Below are positions 25,116-33,370 of a stretch of DNA of 43,386 bases, piece after piece. A program made the translations under genes and the position numbers. This DNA comes from CAVQBP01 sp964448105 (GTDB taxonomy: Bacteria; Bacteroidota; Ignavibacteria; Ignavibacteriales; Ignavibacteriaceae): positions 1 through 43,386 of the forward strand of contig CAYUVK010000036.1 of NCBI GenBank assembly GCA_964448105.1. Direction: 5' to 3'. Under the pieces are notes generated by a model. That model was not told where the DNA came from. It worked only from the letters and a program-made list of their open reading frames with translations, and did no database searches. Position 1 is the first letter of the stretch. The number at the start of each line of letters is the position of its first letter.

Positions 25116-26519
25116 ATGAATAAAAATACTGAAAAAATATTAGTCCTTCTTATTGATTTTTTTACTATCAATCTTGCGTGGATTTTATATTTTGCCTTTA
25201 GAGTACAAACCGGGTGGTTTAAACTATTAACCGTTCCGGAATTTCCTTTAACAATGATGGTAATGTACTTCTACTGGATTATTATTTTTACTTTTGTCGG
25301 AATGTATCGTACCTGGTTTGCAGCCTCTAGATTTGATGAACTGGCAACTCTATTTAAGGCTTCATTTGTAGGCATTTTTATATTATTCTTCTTAATCTTT
25401 ATCGATGATTACCTTCATGGAATTTCTTCTTCTACCAGGATATTAATATTTATCTATTGGGGATTATTCTTATTGCTTGTCGGATTTGGTAGAATAGTAA
25501 TCAGAAGTATACAGCGAAATCTTTTAATAAAAGGCTATGGTAGAAAGAATGCTTTGATTGTTGGATTTAATAAAAAAGCCCATGAAGTTCATGATCAGAT
25601 TTTGCATTATAGAGCTTTAGGATTAGACATTAAGGGATATATTTCTGTAAATGGTACAGCTGTCGGGAAAGAGTATAATAAAACTCCCGTGCTTGGTTTT
25701 ATAGATGAAACTTCTAAAGTTATTGATGATACAAACGCTAAGGAAGTTATAATTGCTCTTGATAAAAGCGATAATGACATTCTTATAGATTTGATTGCTA
25801 AATGCGAACCCAAAAATGTGGGCCTTAAAATTGTTCCTGATTTATATGAAATTTTAAGCGGACAGGCAAGAACTTCCCAAATATATGGGCTTCCTCTTAT
25901 TGATATAATGCCTCAATTAATGCCTGAATGGGAAAAAAAGTTAAAAAGATTAATTGATGTTGTGGTATCGTTTTTAATTTTAATAATAACACTGCCGGTT
26001 ACTATTCCAACTGCTATCGCAATAAAATTAGATAGTAAAGGTCCGGTATTTTTTAAACAAACTCGTTGCGGGATGAATGATATTGTTTTTAAAATAGTAA
26101 AATTTCGTTCAATGTTTAATGATGCAGAAAAGCTAACAGGACCAGTATGGTCACAAAAGCATGATCCTCGAATTACTAAAGTTGGAAAAATTATAAGGAA
26201 AGTGAGGATCGATGAGATCCCCCAAATGTATAATGTACTAAAAGGCGAAATGAGCTTAGTTGGGCCAAGACCTGAAAGACCTTATTTTGTTGAAATGCTT
26301 TCTAAAGAAATAAAATATTATAAAAGAAGGTTAAAAGTCAGGCCCGGTATTACAGGATGGGCACAGGTAAAACACAAATATGATGAAACCGTAGAAGATG
26401 TGAAAATAAAATTAAGGTATGATCTTTTTTATATTGAAAACATGTCCTTAAGAATGGACTTTAAAATACTGTTTAGAACAATCTTTGTTGTCCTTTTTGC
26501 AAAAGGACACTATAAATAA
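25116..26519 (+). CDS. Polyprenyl-phosphate sugar-1-phosphate transferase (WbaP/WcaJ-like priming enzyme)
   Basis: A 467-residue polyisoprenyl-phosphate hexose-1-phosphate transferase that starts repeat-unit synthesis on undecaprenyl phosphate. There are four N-terminal hydrophobic helices (about 8-125) and a CoA-binding-like Rossmann middle domain ('KNALIVGFNKKAHEVHDQI', about 148-166). The C-terminal catalytic domain starts with a membrane re-entrant helix at about 278. It has 'GPVFFKQTRCG', 'FKIVKFRSMFNDAE', 'RKVRIDEIPQMYNVLKGEMS' with the catalytic Asp366-Glu367 pair, 'VGPRPERP' at 382-389, and 'RPGITGWAQV'. All catalytic motifs are intact, unlike the downstream fusion protein. Sugar specificity (hexose or HexNAc) is not readable. 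Confidence 0.93.
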   Translation: MNKNTEKILVLLIDFFTINLAWILYFAFRVQTGWFKLLTVPEFPLTMMVMYFYWIIIFTFVGMYRTWFAASRFDELATLFKASFVGIFILFFLIFIDDYLHGISSSTRILIFIYWGLFLLLVGFGRIVIRSIQRNLLIKGYGRKNALIVGFNKKAHEVHDQILHYRALGLDIKGYISVNGTAVGKEYNKTPVLGFIDETSKVIDDTNAKEVIIALDKSDNDILIDLIAKCEPKNVGLKIVPDLYEILSGQARTSQIYGLPLIDIMPQLMPEWEKKLKRLIDVVVSFLILIITLPVTIPTAIAIKLDSKGPVFFKQTRCGMNDIVFKIVKFRSMFNDAEKLTGPVWSQKHDPRITKVGKIIRKVRIDEIPQMYNVLKGEMSLVGPRPERPYFVEMLSKEIKYYKRRLKVRPGITGWAQVKHKYDETVEDVKIKLRYDLFYIENMSLRMDFKILFRTIFVVLFAKGHYK

Positions 26520-26575
26520 TTTAATGCTCAAGGCGATCTGCGCTTTACAAAAATTTTAGTGTACAACCATCAACT

Positions 26576-27295
26576 ATGACACAGAAAATTTTAATTGTTA
26601 TTCCGACCTATAACGAGCTTGAAAATATTCAGAAGCTGATTCCGGATATTCTTGGGAGGTATAATAAAGCAGATGTTTTAATTGTAGATGATAATTCTCC
26701 GGATGGAACGGGAGACTATGTTGAAGAACTATCAAAAACTTCGGAAAGGGTAAACTTAATTAGACGTCCGCAAAAAATGGGTCTAGGTACTGCTTATGTT
26801 GAGGGATTCAGGTTTGCATTGCAGAAAGACTACGATTTTATTTTTGAAATGGATGCAGATTATTCGCATGATCCGAGAGAAATTAAAAATTTTCTAAAGG
26901 CTTCCGAGCAATATGACCTTGTTCTCGGTAGCCGGTACAAAATGGGCGTAAATGTTGTTCACTGGCCTATGAGAAGATTAATGTTAAGTTACTTTGCCAA
27001 TTTTTATACTAGGGTGATAACCGGCTTACCCATTCATGATGCTACCGGTGGATTTAAATGTTTTAAGAAAAAAGTTCTTGAAGCTTTAGAATTCAATAAT
27101 ATCAAATCTAACGGTTATGCCTTTCAAATAGAAATTACTTTTAAAGCATGGAAAAAAGGTTTTACAATTGGCGAAATTCCTATAATCTTTATTGATAGAA
27201 CCGCAGGATCTTCTAAAATGTCTAAAAAAATAGTTCGTGAAGCTATTTTTATGGTTTGGAAATTAAGACTTAGAAGTATATTAGGATTACTTTAA
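26576..27295 (+). CDS. Polyprenol-phosphate mannosyltransferase-like (Dpm1-type) protein
   Basis: A 239-residue GT2 enzyme of the dolichyl-phosphate mannose synthase type without C-terminal membrane helices. 'LIVIPTYNELENIQKLI' (about 6-22), 'VLIVDDNSPDGTGD' with D38-D39, 'GLGTAYVEGFRFAL', 'EMDADYSHDPREI' with D93-x-D95, 'LVLGSRYKMG', 'GFKCFKKKVLEAL' and 'AFQIEITFKAWKKGFTIGEIPIIF' are all in family order. It would transfer a hexose from GDP- or UDP-sugar to polyprenol phosphate, giving a donor for reactions on the periplasmic side. Many bacteria keep this gene for housekeeping functions, so membership of the polysaccharide pathway is inference. Confidence 0.9.
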   Translation: MTQKILIVIPTYNELENIQKLIPDILGRYNKADVLIVDDNSPDGTGDYVEELSKTSERVNLIRRPQKMGLGTAYVEGFRFALQKDYDFIFEMDADYSHDPREIKNFLKASEQYDLVLGSRYKMGVNVVHWPMRRLMLSYFANFYTRVITGLPIHDATGGFKCFKKKVLEALEFNNIKSNGYAFQIEITFKAWKKGFTIGEIPIIFIDRTAGSSKMSKKIVREAIFMVWKLRLRSILGLL

Positions 27296-27380
27296 AAATC
27301 AAAATGGGTGGACAAAATTCATATGATCACTTACTAACGATCAGATTTACTTTCAGCTTCACCTGGCAGGTTAATGAATA

Positions 27381-29399
27381 ATGACCAATAACCAATTACA
27401 AATAACTAACGCCGAACTTTCGATTATTATAGTAAATTATAATGTAAAAGAATTTCTTCAGAATTTAATTTATTCCATTCAAAAAGCTGCATGCAATATT
27501 ATAACAGAAATTATTATAGTAGATAATCATTCAGAAGATGGCAGTGTTGATTTTATAAGAGAAAAGTTTCTACCACTTGGAGGAATTAAGTTAATAGTTA
27601 ACAAGCAAAATTTAGGATTCAGTAAAGCTAATAATATTGGTTTATCAGAAGCCAAAGGGGAGTATCTTCTTTTACTCAATCCCGATGCAGTCGTGAGTGA
27701 AGATACTTTCCAAAAAATGATTGATTTTTTTAAGTCTAATCCAGGTGTTGGTTTAGCCGGTTGTAAAATCTTAAATCCTAACGGTACCTTCGAACCTGCA
27801 TGTAGAAGGAGTTTTCCAGGGCCCTGGACTGCATTTTGCAAAGTTACAGGGTTAAGTTCACTTTTTCCTAAAAGCCGTTTATTTGCACGGTATAACCTCA
27901 CTTACTTAAATGAAAATGAAACTTACGAAGTTGATGCTGTTTCAGGTTCTTTTATGATGTTAACAAGAGAAGCTTATGAAAAAGTGGGAGGTTTAGACGA
28001 AGAATTTTTTATGTACGGGGAAGATCTTGATCTTTGTTACAGGATTCAAAATGCCGGCTTAAAAGTTTTTTACGTACATTCAACACAAATTATTCATTAT
28101 AAGGGAGAAAGTACCAGGAGAAGCAGTTTAGATGAAACTAAATATTTTTATAATGCAATGCACTTGTTTGTAAAAAAACATTTATCAAGTTCATTTCTTG
28201 TTGAATTGATTTTACGTTCTGCAATTTGGTTTAGAAATATTTTTGCTTTTATAGGAAGGCGGAGGTTAATATTCATTGGTATACTTTTGGATTTCATTAT
28301 TTTTAATTTAACTTTATTTAGCGCTGCAGCTATATATAGAGATTTTTCTAGGTGGTTGGGATTTACAAAACCCGATTTGTTTGTGATTTATACAATTCCG
28401 GCTTTTCTCCAAATAATTGTTTCAGCTTTATTAGGGATTTATAAGAAAAATAAAATTTCAGTTTTAAAGAACTTCAGTAGTATTACTGTCGGTTTTTTTG
28501 TCTTATCGTCTTTTACTTTTTTCTTTAAGCAATATGCTTATAGCCGTGCAGTAGTAATTATTACTTATTTTATTTTATTATTTAGTTTAAGCCTTTGGAG
28601 AATAATCTTAAAGTTGTTTTTTAAGATTGGAAGTACGGATGGAATTTCTGCAAAAAGAACATTAATTTTAGGTACGAATACGGCAGCTATTCAAATTGCT
28701 GATAAATTAAATTCCAGGAGTACAGATTATCATAATATTACTGGACTAATTGGTCTGTCACAAGCGGACGTGGGGAAAGTTATAAATGGATTTCAAGTTG
28801 TTGGCAGTATTCATAATTTAAAAAAAGTTATTAAGGAGAGGAAGGTTAGCGAGGTTATTTTTTCTACTGAAGAACTTCCCTATAATAAAATGATGTCTAT
28901 CGTTGCAGAATGCCAGGACATTGATGTTGAATTTAAAATTATCGGAAACAGCTTGGATTTTTTGGTAGGTAAAACCTCTGTCTCCTTTCTTGATGATCTT
29001 TCTTTATTTGATATACAGTATAATATTTCAAATCCTTTGCATAAATTAATTAAATCAGTTTTTGATTATACAATTGCTTTCCTGGTTTTGTTTTTTATTT
29101 ATCCTTTCATATATTTCGCCAGTTTACTTAAGAAAAAGAAAAGTGATTTTAAAAATTTTATATTAAGTGTTCCTCATATTTTTTCAGGCAAAGTGAGTTT
29201 TGTAGGACCAAAAAATCAAAGTAATATAAATAATCTATACCTAGGTAAAAAAGGATTAACCGGTTATTGGTATATTGAAAATAGTAATGGAGGGAATACT
29301 GAAAAATTAGATATTCTTTATGCAAAAAATCAAAATATCTGGCTTGACTTGGAAATATTGGCTAAAACTTTAAATAAGATGTGGAGCGGGCGCGTTTAG
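27381..29399 (+). CDS. Fusion: GT2 glycosyltransferase plus inactivated polyprenyl phosphoglycosyl transferase
   Basis: A 672-residue two-part protein. Residues about 12-270 form a complete GT2 domain of the rhamnosyltransferase branch: 'LSIIIVNYNVKEFL', 'IIVDNHSEDGSVDFI', 'NLGFSKANNIGLSEAKGEYL', 'NPDA' at 100-103, 'VSGSFMMLTREAY', 'FFMYGEDLDLCYRI'. After it come about five hydrophobic helices (about 292-410), a CoA-binding-like Rossmann domain from about 424 ('RTLILGTNTAAIQIADKL') and a shortened C-terminal phosphoglycosyl-transferase-like domain. That last part keeps the membrane helix (about 560-580), 'SFVGPK' at 606-611 and 'KKGLTGYW', but lacks the whole KFRSM to IDEIPQ segment with the catalytic Asp-Glu pair present in the gene at 25116. 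It may act as a membrane anchor, scaffold or regulator for the GT2 domain. It ends 2 bases before the accA ATG used here. Confidence 0.85.
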   Translation: MTNNQLQITNAELSIIIVNYNVKEFLQNLIYSIQKAACNIITEIIIVDNHSEDGSVDFIREKFLPLGGIKLIVNKQNLGFSKANNIGLSEAKGEYLLLLNPDAVVSEDTFQKMIDFFKSNPGVGLAGCKILNPNGTFEPACRRSFPGPWTAFCKVTGLSSLFPKSRLFARYNLTYLNENETYEVDAVSGSFMMLTREAYEKVGGLDEEFFMYGEDLDLCYRIQNAGLKVFYVHSTQIIHYKGESTRRSSLDETKYFYNAMHLFVKKHLSSSFLVELILRSAIWFRNIFAFIGRRRLIFIGILLDFIIFNLTLFSAAAIYRDFSRWLGFTKPDLFVIYTIPAFLQIIVSALLGIYKKNKISVLKNFSSITVGFFVLSSFTFFFKQYAYSRAVVIITYFILLFSLSLWRIILKLFFKIGSTDGISAKRTLILGTNTAAIQIADKLNSRSTDYHNITGLIGLSQADVGKVINGFQVVGSIHNLKKVIKERKVSEVIFSTEELPYNKMMSIVAECQDIDVEFKIIGNSLDFLVGKTSVSFLDDLSLFDIQYNISNPLHKLIKSVFDYTIAFLVLFFIYPFIYFASLLKKKKSDFKNFILSVPHIFSGKVSFVGPKNQSNINNLYLGKKGLTGYWYIENSNGGNTEKLDILYAKNQNIWLDLEILAKTLNKMWSGRV

Positions 29400-29401
29400 T
29401 T

Positions 29402-30352
29402 ATGGCAAAGATAATTTTAGATTTTGAAAAGCCTATTATTGAGTTAGAAGCAAAACTTGATGAGATGAGGAAGTTTTCGGTAAACCTTGATATAGAAAAG
29501 GAAATTAAAAAAATTGAAGAAAAGGTTAAGCAATTGAAAGAAGGTTTATATAAGGACTTAAGCAGATGGCAGCGTGTACAGCTTGCCCGTCATCCCGATA
29601 GACCTTTCACCCTTGATTACATTTATAACATTACAAACAATTTTGTTGAGCTGCACGGAGATAGGCAATTTAAAGATGATAAAGCAATAGTTGGCGGTTT
29701 TGGGACTATTGATGAATTCAAGGTAATGATTATCGGGCATCAAAAGGGGAGAGATACAAAAACTAATATTTATAGAAATTTCGGAATGCCGAATCCTGAA
29801 GGATATCGGAAAGCTCTTCGATTAATGAAACTCGCCGAAAAATTTAATAAACCAATAATTACTCTTATTGATACTCCGGGAGCTGCTCCCGGTTTGGAAG
29901 CTGAAGAAAGAGGACAAGCAGAAGCAATTGCAAGAAATCTTTTTGAGATGAGTAGAATTAAAGTTCCTATTATTGTGGTAATTATAGGGGAAGGTGCGAG
30001 CGGCGGTGCTTTGGGCATTGGAGTTGGCGATAGAATTTTAATGCTTGAGAATTGCTGGTATTCTGTCATTAGTCCGGAATCATGTTCTAGTATTTTATGG
30101 AGAAGCTGGGAATACAAGGAACAAGCTGCTGAAGCGTTAAAACTAACTGCGCCCGATCTTTTAGAACAAAAATTAATTGACCGGATTATTTCTGAGCCGG
30201 TCGGAGGTGCACACAAAGATCAAAAAGAAGCAGCTGCTTTTCTTAAAGATGCATTGAAAGATGAATTAAATCAATTAATAAAAATAAAACCTGAAAAGCT
30301 TGTAGAAGCCAGACTTGAAAAATTTGGTAAAATGGGTGCTTTTGTGGAATAA
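29402..30352 (+). CDS. accA: Acetyl-CoA carboxylase carboxyltransferase subunit alpha
   Basis: Alpha half of the carboxyltransferase that makes malonyl-CoA for fatty acid synthesis; it pairs with AccD, which is not in this window. The start at 29402 gives 'MAKIILDFEKPIIELEAKL', the normal AccA beginning. An earlier in-frame ATG (29381) overlaps the upstream gene and adds seven residues with no family match. The 316-residue length is normal. Landmarks are 'WQRVQLARHPDRPFTLDYI', 'ELHGDRQFKDDKAIVGGFG', 'IGHQKGRDTKTNI', 'RNFGMPNPEGYRKALRLMKLA', 'LIDTPGAAPGLEAEERGQAEA', split here, and 'GEGASGGALGIGVGDRILML'. A hairpin terminator follows at 30383. Confidence 0.96.
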   Translation: MAKIILDFEKPIIELEAKLDEMRKFSVNLDIEKEIKKIEEKVKQLKEGLYKDLSRWQRVQLARHPDRPFTLDYIYNITNNFVELHGDRQFKDDKAIVGGFGTIDEFKVMIIGHQKGRDTKTNIYRNFGMPNPEGYRKALRLMKLAEKFNKPIITLIDTPGAAPGLEAEERGQAEAIARNLFEMSRIKVPIIVVIIGEGASGGALGIGVGDRILMLENCWYSVISPESCSSILWRSWEYKEQAAEALKLTAPDLLEQKLIDRIISEPVGGAHKDQKEAAAFLKDALKDELNQLIKIKPEKLVEARLEKFGKMGAFVE

Positions 30353-30382
30353 TTTTTCTTATAAAATTTAAATGGATAATTG

Positions 30383-30415
30383 TAGAGACGTTCAGTTAAA
30401 CGTCTCTATTTTTTT
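30383..30415 (+). terminator. Intrinsic terminator after accA
   Basis: A perfect 10-bp stem, TAGAGACGTT (30383-30392) with AACGTCTCTA (30399-30408), has a 6-base loop and is followed by seven Ts. It lies 31 bases after the accA stop. The palindrome GAGACGTT/AACGTCTC is of a kind often seen as a dispersed repeat, so it may be one copy of a repeat family used as a terminator. Confidence 0.85.
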
Positions 30416-30481
30416 AAATATAAATGAATTTAAATGCCAAAAAATACTTTTATAGATTTGGATTATTAAAAATAAAATTTA

Positions 30482-30892
30482 ATGCTTGAATTTGAAACAA
30501 ATATTCGCGTTCGTTATGCAGATACGGATCAAATGCAGTTCGTTTATAACGGTAAGTATTTGGAATATTTTGAAGTCGGAAGAACCGAGATGCTTAGACA
30601 TTATAAATTACCGTATCGTTTTATTGAAAATAAAGGATACCAGCTTCCTCTTTTAGAAGCATATGTAAAATATATTAGCCCGGCCTGCTATGATGATATA
30701 CTGACTGTAAAATCATTTGTAAAAGAAATGCCTGTATTTAAAATTCATATTGACTATTTAATTACAAGAAATGAAGGGAAAGAAATTGTTGCTGAAGGTT
30801 TTACAAAACATGTATTTATAAATAAAACTACCAAGAAAGCAGTGAGATTACCCGGTTTTTTTATTGAGGCAATAAAACAAAATTATAAATAA
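30482..30892 (+). CDS. Acyl-CoA thioesterase (4-hydroxybenzoyl-CoA thioesterase/YbgC-like hotdog fold)
   Basis: A 136-residue single hotdog-domain protein. The signature 'VRYADTDQMQFVYNGKYLEYFE' starts at residue 10, with Asp16 at the usual active-site position of the YbgC/4HBT class (the motif is shown in part here: YADTDQMQFV, then YNGKYLEYF). 'GYQLPLLEAYVKYISPACYDD', 'FKIHIDYLITR' and 'EGFTKHVFINKTTKKAVRLP' complete the fold. The acyl group is unknown; YbgC-type enzymes act on short or acyl-ACP thioesters and often sit next to envelope genes. Only two bases separate it from nadC, so the pair is likely one transcript starting after the accA terminator. Confidence 0.88.
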   Translation: MLEFETNIRVRYADTDQMQFVYNGKYLEYFEVGRTEMLRHYKLPYRFIENKGYQLPLLEAYVKYISPACYDDILTVKSFVKEMPVFKIHIDYLITRNEGKEIVAEGFTKHVFINKTTKKAVRLPGFFIEAIKQNYK

Positions 30893-30894
30893 AG

Positions 30895-31752
30895 ATGGAT
30901 TACGAAGTAGAAAAAATTATTAAAAATGCACTGGAAGAAGATATCGGAAGAGCAGATATAACAACTGCGGCAATTGTTCATGATACAATAATTGGTGAAG
31001 GTTTATTTTTAGTTAAACAGGATGGGATGCTTGCCGGATTTGAAATTGTCGAAAATGTTTTAAAGCTTGTTGATAAAAGTCTAAAATTTAAAAAATTTTT
31101 TAAAGACGGAGATAAAGTTAAAAAAGGCGGTATTGCTGCTAAAGTTTCCGGGAAAGCTTCTTCTATTTTAACTTCCGAACGTACCGCTCTAAATTTTTTT
31201 CAACGAATGAGCGGTATTGCAACAGCAGCAAGTCAATTCCAGGAGAAGATTAATCATACTAAAGCACAAATTATTGATACAAGAAAAACGGTTCCCGGAC
31301 TTCGATTAATTGACAAATTAGCTTTTAAGTTAAGCGGTTGTGCAAATCATAGAATGGGACTTTATGATATGTTCCTGATAAAAGATAATCATATTAATGC
31401 AGCCGGTTCCATTTCGAAAGCTATCGAAAAATGTAAAGAATACAGGAAAAAATATAATTTGGATTCAAAGATTGAAGTTGAAGCATCTAATATTGAACAG
31501 GTTAGAGAAGCTTTAAATTGTGAAGTGGATATGATAATGCTGGATAATTTTGATCTTAATGAAATGAAAAAAGCCGTAGAAGTTATAAATGGTAAATCTG
31601 AAATCGAAGCCTCCGGTAATATAACTCTGGATTCTGTTAAAGAAATTGCTGAAACCGGTGTTGATTATATTTCAGTGGGAGCAATTACTCATAGTGTTCA
31701 GGCTTTGGATATTTCTTTAGAGCTCAATATTGAAAAACCAAGTCAAAAGTAA
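30895..31752 (+). CDS. nadC: Nicotinate-nucleotide pyrophosphorylase (quinolinate phosphoribosyltransferase)
   Basis: Converts quinolinate and PRPP to nicotinate mononucleotide in de novo NAD synthesis. At 285 residues the length is typical. 'ALEEDIGRADITTAAI' opens the N-terminal domain, followed by 'LTSERTALNFFQRMSGIAT' and 'IIDTRKTVPGLRLIDKLA' (TRKT at 129-132). Then come 'GCANHRMGLYDMFLIKDNHI', 'IEVEASNIEQ', 'DMIMLDNFDL', 'IEASGNITLDSVKEIAETGVD' as two adjacent motifs, and 'ISVGAITHSVQALDISL'. The usual GGG-x-NHR is SGC-A-NHR here. No nadA or nadB is present. The stop codon lies within the AGTCAAAA repeat array that follows. Confidence 0.95.
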   Translation: MDYEVEKIIKNALEEDIGRADITTAAIVHDTIIGEGLFLVKQDGMLAGFEIVENVLKLVDKSLKFKKFFKDGDKVKKGGIAAKVSGKASSILTSERTALNFFQRMSGIATAASQFQEKINHTKAQIIDTRKTVPGLRLIDKLAFKLSGCANHRMGLYDMFLIKDNHINAAGSISKAIEKCKEYRKKYNLDSKIEVEASNIEQVREALNCEVDMIMLDNFDLNEMKKAVEVINGKSEIEASGNITLDSVKEIAETGVDYISVGAITHSVQALDISLELNIEKPSQK

Positions 31753-31885
31753 AAAGTCAAAGGTCAAAATTGTTGCCTAAATATAATTTGTATATAATTA
31801 AAATTGTATTTTGAAACATTTTTATTTTTCTAATTCCCAACCATTAATGGTTAATACTTTTGACTTTTGATTTTTGACTTTTTAC
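31741..31885. repeat. Facing AGTCAAAA-type arrays with a 13-bp inverted repeat
   Basis: Units of the AAAGTCAAA type (31741-31769) face units of TTTGACTTTT (31856-31885). GTAAAAAGTCAAA at 31749-31761 is perfectly repeated in inverse at 31873-31885, and AGTCAAAAGT (31741-31750) is also inverted at 31856-31865. About 85 bases of AT-rich non-coding DNA lie between the arms. The left array overlaps the last codons of nadC. The layout recalls the GTCATT arrays at 5123-5598, but with no gene inside. Confidence 0.6.
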
Positions 31886-31895
31886 CTTTTTTCCC

Positions 31896-33362
31896 ATGCT
31901 TGAAAAAATAAAAGAATTAAGTAAAGATACCGCCATTTACGGTATAAGTACAATGGTCGGGAGATTCTTGAATTTTTTGCTGGTACCTTTCTATACACAT
32001 GTATTCTCAAGCACCGATTATGGAATAATATCGAATATATATGCCACTATAGGGATATTAAATATTCTTTTCCTTTACGGAATGGATGCATCATATTTAA
32101 GATATGCTGCAAAAATTGAAATAGGTAATGAGAAAGATAATTTTTCTACACCTTTCTTGCTGGTCTTTTTTACTTCAATACTCTTTAGTTTAATAATTCT
32201 ATCGTTAAGATTTCCTATTCTTAACGTGCTCGAAATTCCTCATACATACGTTTATTTAATTTATTTTACTGCTCCGATTTTATTTATCGATTCTTTAAAT
32301 GCAATTCCTTTTATTAAACTTCGAATTGAAAGGAAAGCAAAGAAATTTGCCGCTTTTAAAATCATAAACATACTTGTTAATGTTTTTCTAAATTTGTTCT
32401 TAATATTGAAATTGAAATGGGGGATTGAAGCAGTACTAATTAGTAATGTTGTTGCTTCACTAACTTCTTCTATTCTTCTGATTCCAACAGTATCTGAAAA
32501 ATTGAAATTTAAATTAAATCGAGATCTTATAAAGAGATTATTAAAATTCGGTTTGCCGTATTTTCCTGCGGGATTAGCTTCAATGCTTGTGCAGGGGATT
32601 GACAGGCCAATACTTTCTCATTTAACCGATTTAAGTACTGTTGGAATTTATAATGCATGTTATAAGCTTGGGATTTTTATGATGCTTTTTGTAAATATGT
32701 TTCAGTTTGCATGGCAGCCGTTCTTTCTTCAAAATGCAGATGAAAAAAATGCCAAAGAACTTTTTTCCAAGGTATTAACTTATTTTACTATTGCCGGTTC
32801 GATTGTACTGGTTTTTTTATCTTTATTTATAAATGATATTGTGACAGTTAAAATTTTTGGAAAATCTCTGATTGCAGCTTCATATTGGAGCGGTCTCTCA
32901 ATTGTACCGGTTATTCTTCTCGGTTATTTGTTTAATGGAATTTATGTAGTGTTTACTGCAGGAATTTATATAAAAGAAAAGAGTATCTATGTCCCGTTTA
33001 TTACCGGATTTGGAGCCTTAGTTAATATTGTTGTTAACTTTGCATTAATACCTTCATTGGGAATGATGGGAGCAGCTTTTGCTACTCTTGCCAGTTATGT
33101 TGTAATAGCTGCAGGGTTTTTTATTGTTACTCAAAAATTTTATAAGATAGATTATGAATATGGTAAAATGATCAAAATATTTTTTTTGATTTTAATTATC
33201 GGAGGAATATTTTACATCCTAATATATAGTGGGAATTTGCTTTTTATTTATAAAGTAATTCTTCTTGGTGTTTTTCTTCTTTCAATTACATTTTTTGTAT
33301 TTGATAAAAAAGAAATGGATTTTATTAAAAATCGTATATTAAAATCTAAAACAAGTAATTAA
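31896..33362 (+). CDS. Polysaccharide/lipopolysaccharide flippase-like MATE-superfamily protein
   Basis: A 488-residue polytopic membrane protein with about 14 hydrophobic segments. The start 'IKELSKDTAIYGISTMVGRFLNFLLVPFYTHVFSSTDYGII' (quoted in part: KDTAIYGISTMVGRFLNFLL) is typical of the RfbX/Wzx-like 'oligosaccharide flippase' group ('dyGiisniyat'). 'FGLPYFPAGLASMLVQGIDRPIL' is the usual central motif, and 'RPIL' and 'FQFAWQPFF' fit the subgroup common in Bacteroidota and Chlorobi. It lies outside the polysaccharide locus, between nadC and dut, so it probably serves a different glycolipid from the flippase at 13916. Confidence 0.85.
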   Translation: MLEKIKELSKDTAIYGISTMVGRFLNFLLVPFYTHVFSSTDYGIISNIYATIGILNILFLYGMDASYLRYAAKIEIGNEKDNFSTPFLLVFFTSILFSLIILSLRFPILNVLEIPHTYVYLIYFTAPILFIDSLNAIPFIKLRIERKAKKFAAFKIINILVNVFLNLFLILKLKWGIEAVLISNVVASLTSSILLIPTVSEKLKFKLNRDLIKRLLKFGLPYFPAGLASMLVQGIDRPILSHLTDLSTVGIYNACYKLGIFMMLFVNMFQFAWQPFFLQNADEKNAKELFSKVLTYFTIAGSIVLVFLSLFINDIVTVKIFGKSLIAASYWSGLSIVPVILLGYLFNGIYVVFTAGIYIKEKSIYVPFITGFGALVNIVVNFALIPSLGMMGAAFATLASYVVIAAGFFIVTQKFYKIDYEYGKMIKIFFLILIIGGIFYILIYSGNLLFIYKVILLGVFLLSITFFVFDKKEMDFIKNRILKSKTSN

Positions 33363-33370
33363 TATCAATT

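Noticed and set aside
27527..27901. 124-codon open frame on the minus strand within the GT2 fusion gene
   Set aside because: Shadow of a strongly conserved GT2 domain; no ribosome binding site or family features.
29381..29401. Earlier accA start overlapping the fusion gene
   Set aside because: Adds seven residues (MERARLV) with no family match; the ATG at 29402 gives the normal AccA N-terminus.
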